Positions 35,960 to 48,035 of a stretch of 64,000 nucleotides of DNA are shown in pieces. The position numbers and the translations under genes were made by a program. This DNA is from Coprinellus micaceus. Its lineage: Eukaryota; Basidiomycota; Agaricomycetes; Agaricales; Psathyrellaceae. Location of the stretch: positions 496,001 through 560,000 of the forward strand of contig OX596339.1 in the NCBI GenBank assembly GCA_951394405.1, written 5' to 3'. Position 1 is the first letter of the stretch; the number at the start of each line of letters is the position of its first letter. The notes beneath the pieces are model-generated. The model had not been told where the DNA came from. It did no database searches and saw only the letters and a list, made by a program, of their open reading frames with translations.

Positions 35960-37912
35960 TTACAAGAGTAATGGCACTAGCGACGCCGCGACCGCACCCA
36001 TCCACCACCAGGCTGCCGTCTGGACGCTGGGAGACACCCCCGAGCCCAGGTAACTCCCGACCAAAGTTGAGTTGCCGCTGAACAGGGCGACATTGGGATT
36101 GAGGATGACGAGGGCGGCGCCGGGTCCAGGTACGTTCACGATACACCCATCCTGGCAGAAAATCTCCGTCGTCTTCTGGTCTCCCTCCAAATTGCCATGG
36201 TCTCCAATCGTCTGGCCTGCCCAGCTGATTTCCTTCGTCTCTACGAGCGACGGGGCCGTGAGGAGGCGGACTTCGACCTTGTCGGTGAGGTTGGCGGCGA
36301 TCCTGAACGGCTGGGTATCGCTCTCGTCCCAGTTGAAGAAGACGAGCTTCTCCTGGGTGCGATCCTGCGCGGAATAGAGCGCGTACCCAGCCACCTTCGC
36401 GTCGGCGTCAGTTGTCGAGTTGCTGATGTCGAGATCGACGACGATGTTGCCTTCGGGGGAGGTGACTTCTGCCAGGAACAGAGCGGCGTAGTAGGGTGAT
36501 CCGGTGCGCCATCCAAAGTCTAAAGATGTCTCGGGGGTTACTGGATCGAACAGGTTATATTGGATCCCGTGTTCACGTGTATGGAGGTAGACGGCCGAGT
36601 AACCGGTTGCCGCGGCTTTGAGGCCAACGTCGACGGCCCACATCGACATCGTGAACTGGAAAGGGCTTAGGAAGGAGGGCTAGACCGTCGTGGGGGTACT
36701 CACTGTCTCGGAGATGTTCGTCCCACCACACGACACCGAGTTGTATTCGGTCATGACCACCGGGACTCCAAGGTTCCTCGCCCGCTCCATCCCCGGTTCG
36801 TTCCATGAGAGGTAAGGTCCAACTATTTCCGGGGTGAGCGGACACAAAGCGGGGCAACAACGCTGGACGCACCATTAACGTGCATCTGGTAGTGAGTAAG
36901 GTTAGTGTTCCTTTCGTTCACACCGGAGCAAGCATGATTAGGGTATCGTTGAAGGCTGGAACGGAAGCGTGAGCCTATCCGTGATGAAACGAACAAGACG
37001 AAGGCCGACTCACGTATAATAATTGTAGGGAAGTTTGTCCATGCCGGCGTCTAGGATGTCGTGGAGGCTCCAACTGCAGCAGATGGTCGGGCCACCGATT
37101 TTCGGGATGCCAGAGGTCAGGGCGCCGCCTTCGGTCAGATCTTCTATGGCGGCCCCGAGCTCGGGGATATAGTCTTCGATAGTATAGGCATCGCGTTCTC
37201 CGTGTCCGGCGTAGAGGTCGGGTTCCTATTGGCCATGTCAGCCGGCGGAAGCGAAGAACAGCAAGCCACGTACGTTGCCCAAGAGCATCGAATCCAACCT
37301 GTCCCCAAATGCCGCGACGGCGTCTTGCCCGAGCTCCACGATATTGGTGAAATCGTGCCCGTTACGCATGCTCAACCCGATCATGAACTGCATCGGCCCA
37401 ACCTTGTCGTACATGGCGTTCATGACGTCGAAGAGCACAGGACCAAAGTTGGCGGGGATGTCATTGAAGTAGGCCTCCGGGTCTGGGAGCTCGAGCATGC
37501 TATCTTTGTACGAGCGGTGGTACGTCGACCTGCGCATCGTTAGTCAGAACACCACGAATACCGCAAGCCGCGCACCCGTCCATCCCGTTCCCTCCGACAC
37601 GTATCCGCAGAGGTTTTGAGAGTCGTGCGACCAAATTGTGGAGGTAGTTTTGCATTGGAACCGGGATCTTATCCGCGTTCGTTCCCCCTGTAACACGCCA
37701 GTTAGCTCTCCCTCCCTCCTCGGACTCGCCGGAAACGCACATAACGTGTCAAACGAGCTGAGCTCGTACGAGATCCCAATGAAGTTGTCCTGAACACTGT
37801 GGGTCACGTTCGCCGGCGGGGTCCTCGGTACCTGGACCCTGATTGTCGGCAACGCAGCCAGAGCGACCGTGCTTAGAGCAGCCACGCACAGCAATCGCCT
37901 CGAGACGCGCAT
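35960..37912 (-). CDS. Secreted, GPI-anchored glycoside hydrolase family 79 (beta-glucuronidase/heparanase-like)
   Basis: Exons (minus) 37912-37741, 37687-37576, 37529-37274, 37225-37014, 36955-36873, 36822-36704 and 36655-35960 give 549 aa. A signal peptide (RLLCVAALSTVALAAL) starts the protein. RVGGNGMDGSTY is the early barrel motif. The acid/base Glu is E181 in GNEPDLYAGHG, with an intron exactly between N180 and E181; the nucleophile is probably E304 in VMTEYNSVSCGG. A beta-sandwich C-terminal domain follows (about aa 330-520), and the end is SGVSPSV plus a hydrophobic tail (WWWMGAVAASLVPLLL), typical of a GPI signal, so the enzyme is probably wall- or membrane-bound. Family members hydrolyse glucuronides on polysaccharides or arabinogalactan proteins; the substrate here is unknown. 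Seven exons spliced by eye, all introns 46-58 nt. Confidence 0.93.
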
Positions 37913-38018
37913 CTTGCTTCGTACGTTGAAAAGAGCGTGGGGTAGACCGAGCGAGGTGGTGGAACAAAACCAAGAAGCCTGGGAGTGCTGATCGCGCGGG
38001 TGAGTATGTAATGGCCTC

Positions 38019-38025
38019 TTTTATA
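38019..38025 (-). promoter_or_regulatory. TATA box of the GH79 gene
   Basis: Minus-strand CATATAAAAGAGG places TATAAAA about 107 bp upstream of the GH79 ATG, leaving room for a 70-80 nt leader. Confidence 0.55.
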
Positions 38026-38029
38026 TGAG

Positions 38030-39555
38030 TCGACTTTGTCTCGAGACCTCGGTGAACCGAAACTTGCTTGGCTTTGAGAGACAGCATGCCGAGCAGGCAA
38101 GATATCAAAAGCTGATGTTCGCTCCTTTTGCCGGGCGCCCGGCAGTTGCAGATCGTGTTGAAATGGTTTTAAAAGGGCGCCAAGACCTAAAATTCTATGG
38201 ACCTACGACGTCACAGGACGGAAGTTTCAGCAGAAAGAAACGATCGAGCTTGCTTGGACCTACACACCGAGATTCCTTGGGGGTTTGTGGGTATGAACGG
38301 TGCCGAGGGTAAATCCTTGAATGATCAACCGCAGTCGGGCTGAGATGATCCCAGAAAACCAAGGCTTCTTGACATTTCTTGACAAGAATCACTTGGCGAC
38401 ATTCCTCCGATTTGTGTGGACGTCGCTTTGTGGGCCGTCGGGAAATCGTTCGAAGCTATCGACTCGTGTAGAGGGGTTGGTGGGGAAGAAGATGGTGGTA
38501 GGAGGAAAGGGACGCACAGCGCCACCATCACGTCGTCACCAATTTCGAAATCAGGAGCGGGGGCCTAAATTTGTCCCGCAAGCGACTCGAATTCAGACGA
38601 GAAGTACGAACTCGGCGAATCCTCGGCTGGTGTCCTGAGCAGTAGGTACGAGGAGAAGTGGGTCAAATTGTGCACATCGGCGAAATTTACAATGCGCAAA
38701 ACCTGTTTCTTGGATCGGTTGGCCCAAATTTCAATCGGCTTTGGAGTGCGGGCCCTGTGCTTACCCAGATCAATCGTATGGAAGGGGAGGATATTCATGA
38801 GGGAAGTGCCATGGGCGGAGGGATCTACAAGGTGTCCACAAGCGCCCACTACTCGAATGCCGACGGGCATCAACGGTTCGTGGCAGCTTCTCGGTCACCC
38901 GCTGTCGCAAAGGACAAAAGAAGTTGTCAGTGCGAGCTCCATTTCAACTACGTCCACGAGGGCTGAGCGCTGAGCGCAGAGTGCTGGAAGGTTGCCGACG
39001 GACCAGAGTTTTTTGTGACTCCTTCGCCCATAACGCATCCCCTTCTAAGCCCGATCGAACCGAGCCAGGTGACTCCAACGTTTATCTGTGTGCATACATA
39101 ACCAAGTGGGTGTATCGCTGATATTTGGCTTCAACTGCACCCAAAGGCTGCAAACCGCCAAGCCTACGTGAGTTCAAAGCGAAGCACCCTTCGCGTCCCT
39201 GGACCTGAGCGATTGTCCAAAGCTTGTGGTAGGTAAGTCTATCAGCACACTCGCACTCCAAATGGAGTATATCACAGCGCGAGGGCGCTTCAACCTAATA
39301 CAAGTTAAACAGACCTGGCCTGCCCGCCAGAACTTAAGCGCTCAATGCACGTGACCAAGGAATTCAGTCGGAGCCTAAATCCTTACATAAACCAGCCTGT
39401 TGAACGATATTCATTGATTTGCACTCTTTCCATCCTTCTCATCTTACCTTTCCGAATTCTACTCTTCATGACGCCAGCGACTCCCTGCCCCCTCTGAGAG
39501 GCGTATTAGCGAGACCGTTTGGAGGACCCCTTCCATTGTATCGACGAACTCCAAG
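38030..39555. other. 1.5-kb intergenic stretch
   Basis: Upstream region of GH79 (left) and of the decayed GH16 gene (right). No gene or repeat recognised. Confidence 0.45.
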
Positions 39556-40903
39556 ATGGTCAATTTTGCGTCCCTGTTCACCTACGTCTTTTGGTCTGCA
39601 TCGGCCCTATCCCGGGAGTTGCACCTACCCGCTATACTCTCTGATTCTATTGTCGGAGATGGCTTCTACGACTTCTTCGGCTAGCAAACCCGATCCGATC
39701 CAGCGCAAGGCAGAGTGTAAGCGCTGCTTTTCCCGCCAATCCAAATACGGTGCGTTAACTCTGACTACAGTGATTAGGTGGACAAACCGACGGGAAAATC
39801 TTCGAACCTGGCATACGCCGAAGGAGCACGTTCGGACGGAGACTTCAAGCGTGCTTGACCCTACTGGCCCAGGTCGCAAGTCTTGAAATTCGCTCGAAGG
39901 AGGCCTATACCTATGTTGCGGTTAAAGGTCACCATCCTTACACCCAAAACAAGCCGAGACACTGCCATCAGCTTCAACATTCGGTATTTGCCACAGGGTT
40001 GTGGGTGAGTCCTCTTTACCTCTTAAATCTCTTGATAGCGCAACCTAACTGTCATCTAGAACGTGGACGGCTATTTGGGATACTGATGAAGCCAATTGGC
40101 CCAACAAGGGAGAGGTTGACACCATCGAGGGTGTAAACCTCGAAACCCAGAACACCATATCTCTCCACACCTTGCCCGGATGCTCGATGCCTCTGTCGTG
40201 GATCGAAACCGGATGAGTGTATTTTATGATGTGCCCGAACATATGGCATATCGAGTCTGAATTCGGTTACCCTACCCTTCTCCTAGCTCAAACGCACAAC
40301 TCAATTGTGACTACAGCATCAACAACGGCGACGGTTGTGGGGTCAAGCTATTGCCTACCAGCTACGGACCTATGTTCAACCAGATTGGTGGCGGCTGGTA
40401 CGTCGTGAAACGCACCACTGCATCCATCAAGGTCTGGTCCTGGCCAAGGGACAACCCGCGAACTCCTTTGGCTCTGAAGGATGGCTCTCCGACCCTGAGC
40501 ACAGGTAACTAGGGTAAGGGCGGCCTGTGGCCGCAGAGTCTGGTACACGAATGTGGCTAAATTGGGTCCAGGGAATCCCGGCTGCTTCGTTCCCTAACGT
40601 CCAATGTGACCCACCTCGATTCTTCAAAGAGCATCGCATCCTCGTCAGTTTGAACCTCTGTATGTGGCCCAGATGTCACTCGACTTCGGAAGTAAGATTT
40701 AAAATGTCTCCATCCCAAGTAGCGAAAAGGCCGGCGGTGCACCCGACGGCGCCTCAGGAGGCCTCAGGAGCCCCCGGAACCCGTGTGAGTGAGTCAGAGC
40801 TTACCCTACACGCTCATGATCCATTTGACAGATTCACATGCATTTGGTGAACAACGACCCAAAGGCTTTCACCGATGCGTACTCCGACTTTGCCGCTAAT
40901 TAG
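39556..40903 (+). pseudogene. Decayed GH16 beta-glucanase gene (first member of the array)
   Basis: All parts of the GH16 genes downstream can be found in order but are broken. ATG 39556 opens a signal-peptide-like stretch. A frame change then leads to YTLSDSIVGDGFYDFF, where the next aligned Trp codon is TAG (39682-39684). After an intron at about 39717-39770 a Tyr codon is also TAG (39775-39777), followed by VDKPTGKSSNLAYAEG. Small indels scatter the next part over three frames. The catalytic exon survives near 40065-40200 (NWPNKGEVDTIEGVN; GExDxxE signature intact). A following piece reads CDYSINNGDGCGVK, then FNQIGGGWYVVKRTT, and the end reads VNNDPKAFTDAYSDFAAN with stop at 40901-40903. 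Two nonsense codons plus frameshifts make this a clear pseudogene. Confidence 0.9.
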
Positions 40904-41707
40904 AACCTATGAGTGATAAGTAGTGAGTTGCCAATCCTTTCTTTAGCCAGGAATACCGTGCTTATAACCATTTCAGGTGTATATTGCGACAGACGCCCGG
41001 CTCTAATGATAGACCGGTCGCCCGATACGTCGTATCGAGCAGTGATCGGCGCACCCGTGGTGTTGAATTAGGCGCCCATATAAAATTTCAAGGTTGAACC
41101 CGGTGTCTGAGTATTTTGGATGCGGTGCAACGGAGTAGAAGTACGCAACGAGCGCATGAGTGCATGGACGCAATGACCGCCCAAAGGCTTTGAAGGAGCT
41201 ATACTGCACCTGGCCAAATAACTACGCCACATTACAGTTTCAATCCGTCCATCCCAACCAGTTACCCCCTCTATCCTAGCGATAATATCGGTGTGGAAGG
41301 TGAGCCCCTACGGTACCCTGTTTGTTGCGACTCGCACCCTAATCCTTCGAACTTACTAGTTATGTGGGGACGCAGCCCACACTAACCGGGCTCGAAGCTT
41401 CAGTAGGGCGCTCGTTACAGCACGTGGTTTACCTATCTCCGGCATTCTGAATTAGCCAACCATCCATGAGTCCTGCCTGTCCTGTACACCTTGGCCCCGG
41501 CCGTGATTTGCCACCAGTGCGATGGCTATGTCAAAGCACCCTCTCCGAGTCTTTACCTGGGACTCTCGGGGAACAAACCGACGTGCACTGGCTGAGTGTG
41601 TACATGTATATAGAGGACGCCTGGCATCCATATGTCCTCACTTCCAATTCACCTTCAACAATAGCCTTCAAGTGGTGTGCTTTTGTCCTCCCCACTCAGT
41701 GTACGCG
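40904..41707. other. Intergenic between GH16 relic and 7TM-1
   Basis: Contains AATTAGGCGCCCATA at 41067-41081. No gene identified; an open plus frame from ATG 41466 runs in the same phase as exon 2 of 7TM-1 but lacks family resemblance and is taken as leader. Confidence 0.45.
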
Positions 41708-42897
41708 ATGGCCTCCAGGACTGGTATGTAAAACCTCCTCCCTTCGGTTATTAGACCTGACGAATGCTATAGGTGTACAGCGAAATGCTCAAGGGCCGAC
41801 TACCGTATTCGATGTTTCTGTCAATGGCCCCTTCCCCATCAGACTGGCGCTGTCCGCGGGGGGAGAGCTGTGGGAAAAAGGTTTGTGTTCTTTCAACCCA
41901 ACGCTCTCTATGCTGCTAATGTGTTCTCAGACTCAACGCTTTATCTCTCAACCTTCTACCAGCAGTTCTGCAATATCATCATGATGGTACGCTCTCTGCC
42001 GCATGTGCCTGTCCAACGCTCTCAACCCGTCTCTAGGCAACGTTTACAGGGGGTGTGCAGGCTGCCATCCTTGCCTTCATGAATGATCTGCTTGCGAACG
42101 AGGCGATAAATGCCGACCTCTTCAAACCAGACCCAGCCAAACCAGACCGTCCTCGGTACACTCCGTACTCTATCGGGCTGATGATTGGTCTGCTCGCTGT
42201 TGCGCTCAATATCGGTGTCGCCGCAATCTCTGCTGTCAATGCCGCACTGACCTGCCACTTCTCCATTTATCGTCCAGCGCGGAGACCTGGTATGGAGGCA
42301 CCCGTCCTTTTTTGCATGATCGTCATGTTCGTCGCCTTCTGCCTATCGGGGATCTCCCTCATTCTCCTCTCAAGTAAATTCGACCTCCCGTTCACTATCG
42401 TCCTTGCCGTTCTCTTCTTCACCGGCATCACTATCGCAGCCTACCAGTTCGTCGTGGAGTTCGGGATGAAGTGGCTCAAAGCCCTCTTTCACAAGCGGCT
42501 TCACTTCTTATCCGTGCTAGCGTCGACAGCGGCTTGCGCAGTTGGCCTCGGCCGGCTCCTCCCATCATCCTGGTACACAACCTCGGCATACGCGTTTACC
42601 CTGCTCTATCACGTCGTCGCCGTCCTCTACGACAAGTCAGCAAATGCGAACGTCCGACGGCCAAGGCGTATCGCAGCGTTCTGCGTCACGCTCCTAGCTC
42701 TCGCCTGGGCGGGCTGTGTGGCGATGACGATGGCACGGCACGTTCAAGTCCAGGAAAGCAGGGCGGATCGCCCGTTGCGATATGTTCTTGCGGCATTGGC
42801 AGGCGTTGAGGCGGTACTCTTATGTGCCATAGCGGTTAGGAACTGGGTTGAAATTGCCGAGGATTTCAGATCCTCGCAGGAGAGCGGGGAGCCTTAA
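41708..42897 (+). CDS. 7TM-1: multi-span membrane protein of unidentified family
   Basis: Exons 41708-41723, 41773-41880, 41931-41986 and 42037-42897 give 346 aa. ATG 41708 is set by homology of gene structure with 7TM-3 and 7TM-4: short soluble N-terminus ending GGELWEK, a phase-1 intron, a 56-nt exon coding TLYLSTFYQQFCNIIMM, a phase-0 intron, then one long exon beginning ATFTGGVQAAILAFMNDLL. The FCNII...AFM block is moderately hydrophobic; seven stronger hydrophobic segments follow (for example SIGLMIGLLAVALNIGVAA, VLFCMIVMFVAFCLSGISLI, YVLAALAGVEAVLLCAIAV). A basic loop (KSANANVRRPRR) separates TM5 and TM6. I do not recognise the family; no GPCR, transporter or enzyme motif is visible. 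Closest copy in the window is 7TM-4. It sits between a dead and a live GH16 gene. Confidence 0.85.
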
Positions 42898-44206
42898 GCA
42901 GCTATGTATTGGCGCCCGGCTCGAAGGCGCTAAGCTTATATTGGCCCAAACTTGTTGGCACTTTGCTCTTCACTCTACATCAGCCTTCACACTAACGGGA
43001 CCCATCCGCAGGTAATCGCTGTGCTGCGCACGTATCAACCTCGCGGTCCTCGCCCATTCTTTTCACCCTTCGTTGACATGTACCGCTCGAACCATTTTCT
43101 CGAAAGAATTCACTGGCCGATACCTGATCTAATTTGATGAGACTGGGATCACCCTGGGGTCATCTCACCTACTTTTCTTGTTGCTTCGACTTCCACAGAG
43201 AGCTTGAATATACTCACGGCCTATGGTTTACGACCTCATGTGCACTAACAACCCCCCGGTGCTCCCTGATAGACGGGTAATTATTCGACCACAACCTTTC
43301 GGCTCATCCGCTGGCCGATTCCCCCCATCCTTGGATACTCAGGAACGTTGTATTATAATTTAGGCGCCCATCCGGAGGAGCACGTGAGCATGAGCTGAGC
43401 TTGAATTTCAAATGGACCGAGTGACGATCACGCAGTTTCAATTTGCTTTCAAGTTTCTTCCTGACACCTCCACTATGTATAGAAACGCACCCACTTGTCA
43501 ATTTCCTGGGGCCCATTGGTATGCAGATGCATGCGCGCGCCAAAGAGAGGATGCAGAGTCCACAGCACTGCGATGGAAGGCATAGGGGACCGATGAGGCG
43601 TGGGTATGACGGTACGCTCTCCTGGCTCACACTCTCGGTTGTATGATGCATGAGGTGAGGGCTATCGCGGGTACTCTGGGACACTTGAGGACTCGGGTCG
43701 ACGATGCGAGGTCAGCGGGGCAGGGGGGATGTGTGCCCCACGACATCCAGTGATAGTCCCATGCTTGCGGAGAGTTCTGCAAACCCATATCAATTCTTGG
43801 GTAGAACGGCTGCTGAAAGGACTAAAGCTCATCCACTACAGTACGCTCTGTACTGGTCAACCGAGACTTCTGGTGTTGATTCTCGGATGCCGAGCTCGAG
43901 TTCATCTAGCCGGCACCTTCCTCGTCAAGCATGTGCCACCGCTATGGAAGCCGACACATGCAGCCCCCAGCCACGGGACGCATCCGCATCACGCCGACAT
44001 CACAGTTTTCCTATTCAATGTACAAGAGCTTCGAATCGCCAACCATTCACCATGTTGTGAGTTGAGTTCAAATACTCTTCAATCAAGCGAACTTCTCACA
44101 GCCGAAGTTCTTTGCGTTTGTTGCCAGGATACTCTGTTTCTTCCTCTCGGCGCGTCCATGCGCACTGCAGGAGAATACTCGGTCTAGCTTCAGTTGCTAG
44201 GCCTCG
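42898..44206. other. Intergenic between 7TM-1 and GH16-A
   Basis: A GGCGCCCGG element follows the 7TM-1 stop at about 42911 and an ATTTAGGCGCCCATC element lies at 43358-43372. No gene supported; an open frame at 43729-44187 has no family resemblance. Confidence 0.45.
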
Positions 44207-44212
44207 TATAAA
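44207..44212 (+). promoter_or_regulatory. TATA box of GH16-A
   Basis: GTATAAAGG lies 58 bp before the GH16-A ATG, the only strong TATA in that promoter. Confidence 0.55.
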
Positions 44213-44264
44213 GGAAACCGACGATGTACTTCGTTTTTGTTACCTTAGAATCCAGTAACCGACG

Positions 44265-45629
44265 ATGCTCAAAGTTTTCTCCCTCGCGTCGTTGCTCTCT
44301 GTCGTTTGGCTAGTCAGGATCCCCGGAGGGTCAGCTGCCACCTACTCGCTCACGAACAATGTTGTCGGAGCCGACTTCTACAATTTCTTCAACTGGCAAG
44401 CTCAACCCGATCCCACTCACGGCCGAGTGTACGTGACTCGCTTTTGGGCTTCTTGGGAAATAGCCTGACCGGTACTTAATGCAGGGAATACGTCGACCAG
44501 GCCACTGGAAGGTCGCTGAATTTGACCTATGCCAACGGGGACACTTTCGTCCTCCGAACCGAGTCCAGGAACATCCTCAACCCTGCTGGTCCCGGTCGTC
44601 CCTCCATCAGGATACGCTCAAAGAAAACATTCACCACCCACGTCGCAGTGTGCGCTAGCCCTCGATAAATACGCGAAGGCGGATACTCACATCCTCTATC
44701 ATGTAGTTTCGACCTTAGGCACATGCCTCAAGGCTGCGGGTGAGCTTGGGATATATTTTCGCCTCGTTGCATGCTAACATACATCTAGGACGTGGCCCGC
44801 CATCTGGGAAACAGAAGACGACAACTGGCCCAACGACGGCGAAATCGACATCCTTGAAGGCGTCAATGACCAAGGTCCGAACGCAGCAACCCTACACACG
44901 TTACCAGGATGCACGATGCCCGCGGAACGGGCACAGACTGGGTGAGTGACCCACTTCCTCGCTGCGGTTAGATCGTTCTGAGCCCTATCCCTCGTTAAAG
45001 CACCAACGGGCAACTCGACTGCGACTGGACTGTCAACGGGAACACAGGATGCGGTGTCCGGATGCCTGATCCCGCGAGCTACGGCCCTCCCTTCAACCAG
45101 AACGGTGGAGGGTGGTACGTCGTCGAACGCACCACCCGGTTCATCAAGGTGTGGTTCTGGTCGAGGAACGATCCAAATGTTCCTGTGGACGTCAAAAACA
45201 GGGGCGTCCAAGTGAACACGGATTCATATGTGAGTGGGTTCCCCGAGTCCGCAGGAAGCATGGTGGCGGTGTGGCTAACTACCGTTCATAGGGTACTCCG
45301 GCGGCTCACTTCCCCAACACTCAGTGCGACCTTGAGAGGTTCTTCAAGCGCCATTTTATCATCATCAATTTGACGTTGTGTAAGTGTTCGAACCTTGATG
45401 CAGTCACCAAGCGCCGCGTCTGATGCACCTCTACCACGAACAGGCGGTGACTGGGCGGGTAGTGTCTACGGGAACTCGGGATGCCCTGGGACCTGTGTTG
45501 GTACGTGCCAGCTCACCTCTTGGTGTACGCTATGAAACTGAGGGCTGGCGCATAGACTATGTGAACAATAACCCAGGGGCCTTCCGCGAGGCGTACTTCG
45601 ATTTCGCCGGCATTCGTGTCTACGAGTAA
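44265..45629 (+). CDS. GH16-A: secreted endo-beta-1,3(4)-glucanase-like enzyme
   Basis: Exons 44265-44428, 44485-44649, 44707-44739, 44789-44941, 45001-45229, 45292-45379, 45444-45500 and 45556-45629 give 320 aa. Signal peptide: LKVFSLASLLSVVWLVRIPG. The GH16 jelly-roll follows: NNVVGADFYNFFNWQ, LRHMPQGCGTWPAIW, and the catalytic strand GEIDILEGVND with nucleophile E139, D141 and acid/base E144; later NGGGWYVVERTT, LTLCGDWAG and DYVNNNPGAFREAYFDF. This is the fungal Lam16A-like group that cuts beta-1,3/1,4- or 1,3/1,6-glucan, either for growth-related wall remodelling or nutrition. Several Cys residues suggest disulfides. Exons 2-6 have exactly the lengths found in GH16-B (165, 33, 153, 229 and 88 nt). 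No C-terminal anchor is seen. Confidence 0.96.
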
Positions 45630-46707
45630 CTGCGAGGCCCCGACTTGATCGTGTGCATGAGCGGGCACATTTCACCTCTTTTATCTCATATACTAATTCG
45701 ATACGAGTACCAGGCGGACGGAATTCGGTTCTTTACCGCAATATGAGATGTTTGTGGGTTCATGTATACCTGTCGGGAAATTAGGCGCCCGTTCACTTGT
45801 CATGGACTTCGAATCTATCTGTATGGAGCAGCTCTAAAGGAGCCTCCCGACCCATCCATGGGGCGTTTCCCCGGTTGGATGAGCGTAACACCCCAGCTGT
45901 TTTTCCTTCAATATAACTTACCACGGTCCCTGGTGTGCGTGGTACATTTGGCTAACCAGCCTCGTAGTGAGGATAAATAATACCTCAATCTGCTTGCAAT
46001 TTGCTGGCTAAGTCGGTTCCGCTCTCGACGCTCTCAATTCCTGGCCCCTGGTTGGTTCTTAATATAGATACATGCGTGTCTCCGACAGTCTCGCCTCCTT
46101 TCAGCATGTGTATGGCTGTTGCTCGCCCTCTCCCAGTGCCGGTCCGAAGCAAATGTTAAGGTCGTATCTCCAGCACTATGAACGCAGGAAACTCTAGCTC
46201 TAGGAAGCAGTTGGAAGGAGGTGCAAACTCGCCCAGTAGAAGGAGCAGCAGAGATGCACGATATTGAGTCCTGAAGGTAACCGTGAGTGTACATTTCCCG
46301 TTAAGCGCCCATCTTATCAAGCTACGTTCCCGTCATTGTACCTGTCGAGAGGTGAGTCACCACGTCTGAAAGTGCTTACCTACATAATAATAATAAACCC
46401 CTAGGGGGTCCTTTGCGGCGGAAGATTCAATGTATCTCCAGCATAAAGGAACATGATCTCTCCATGACATTCTCGATATGTGTTGATCAACCCAATCCCT
46501 GGCCCTATTTTCTGGTGGTTATAAACGCCAAGTCAGCCTGTTCCACTTTCCTTATCTTTCCTTACCCTTCTCATTGTCAGCCTTCCCGTCTCTCGATACA
46601 CGGCCCTGGTCCCACGGCCTTTGCGCTCAAGACGCCTAACTCCAGGGTATTCCTACCTGTATCCAACAGTCAAGACACCGACCGTGCAGGGCCAAAAGAG
46701 CGTCGTA
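45630..46707. other. Intergenic between GH16-A and 7TM-2
   Basis: Two recurring motifs: AAATTAGGCGCCCG (45778-45791, after GH16-A) and GTTAAGCGCCCATC (46300-46313, before 7TM-2). The 100 bp after the GH16-A stop resemble the flank of the GH16 fragment at 48828-48915. GTTATAAACG at about 46519-46528 may be the 7TM-2 TATA. No gene. Confidence 0.5.
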
Positions 46708-48035
46708 ATGGAGGCAAATGCCCTAGGGTGCCCAGAATCCCAGGCTGCAGCTCCTAGTCAACATTCAGAGGAAGAAGAAAAAAGGGTCAAGCAAGAAGTG
46801 TGGAAGAAGCGAAAAGAAGCGTGGGACAAAAGTAAAGCACACACATTCACCTTTGCCCCAGCTGATGATTCTGACATGGCTTGCGTAGAACCAGGCAAAT
46901 TTCTTCTCAACAGCTTCAATCAATTCTGCAGCATCGTCACGATGGTACGCCTGCAGTTCTCGTATTTTCCGTGAAGCTCATTCTTCGAAAGGCTGCGTTC
47001 ACAGGAGGAATCCAACTGGCCTTCATCGCTTTCATGAAAGATATCACCCCCTTGGGGCCGCAGCCGCCTGCGGAGCCTCCCAAAGATACCTGGACAAACG
47101 AGTGGGACCACCCTTACACCGTTCAGACGTTCGGTTTGATGGTTGGCGTTGTGGGGGTCACCGTAAGCATGGCAGCTGGAGCGATCGCCTCTGTCAACGC
47201 TTCCCTCATTTGCTACTACTCTGTTTACCCGCCCCGTTACCAACCAAAGATGGAGAGCTACATCCTGTTCTGCATGCTCCTCATATTCGGCTCTTTCGGG
47301 TTCTCCGCGGTTTCTGCTGTTCTCCTATGCACCAAGTTCGACATCCCCTTCACGGTGACGATCGCCATCCTCAGCTGGACCGTCATCGCTGTGGGATTCC
47401 TTCAGGTCGAACGGCAAGCGAAACAAGGACGGAAAGACAAGAAAACTTGGATCGAGGAATTGGTCGTAAATTGGAGGAGTACACCATATCTCTTGATCGC
47501 CCTGGCAGTATACTTGATCGACTTGATCAAGCCATCGACAACGTCGTGGCCCACCATGGCGGCCTTTTATTGCACGGCCAGCTTCTACGTAATGGCTCCC
47601 TGGTTTGATGCCAAGGCCAAGAATTCAGAGGGGACTCAGGGCCCGGAGGCAGCGCAGCACTCTGCGAAATGCCTGGATGGAGCGGGGAATGAGAACAAGG
47701 CAGGGCATGGGGGCAGGGCTGGGAATGAGAGCAAGCAGGGAGCTGAGACGGAAAAGCTGAGAGCTGAGACAGGGAAGCAGGAAGCTGAGACGGGGAAGCA
47801 TTATCATATGTCAGAGAGCACTCAAGCATTGTGCCTGACGGTCCTCGTCCTTTTCTGGGCGGCATGCGCCGTCATCAAGTTTGTATGGCGCTTTCATGAC
47901 TCAGATTCGGCGTCGATCATCCCTTACGCACTTGTAGGCTTATCTGGCCTTGAGGTGATCTGGCTAGGTACTTTGGCAGCCTCAAAATGGTACACCGTGT
48001 GGCGAGGGGTGACGGTCCCGGTTAGCGCTGCATAG
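46708..48035 (+). CDS. 7TM-2: multi-span membrane protein, longest of the four
   Basis: Exons 46708-46944 and 46992-48035 give 426 aa. It has the family core: FLLNSFNQFCSIVTM, a phase-0 intron, then AAFTGGIQLAFIAFMKD, followed by about seven hydrophobic segments ending VGLSGLEVIWLGTLAASKW. The N-terminus is longer and highly charged (EEEEKRVKQEVWKKRKEAWD, probable helix or coiled coil), and the upstream intron of the other copies is missing. Between TM5 and TM6 lies an insertion of about 55 hydrophilic residues built from imperfect repeats (GNENKAG, GNESKQG, AETEK, AETGK, AETGK). Family and function unknown. Closest copy is 7TM-3 (shared TxEWxHxYTVxxFGLM after TM1). Confidence 0.85.
47680..47800 (+). 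repeat. In-frame minisatellite in 7TM-2
   Basis: About 120 bp of imperfect repeats: two GGGAATGAGA-ACAAG/GCAAG-like units, then three GAAGCTGAGAC-type units separated by GGGAAGCAG. Every unit keeps the frame and codes for polar residues. Confidence 0.7.

Noticed and set aside
36886..36955. Extra 38-nt intron in GH79 (donor GTGTGA)
   Set aside because: Too short, and the exon is fully open without it (NTNLTHYQMHVN), so it was kept as one exon.
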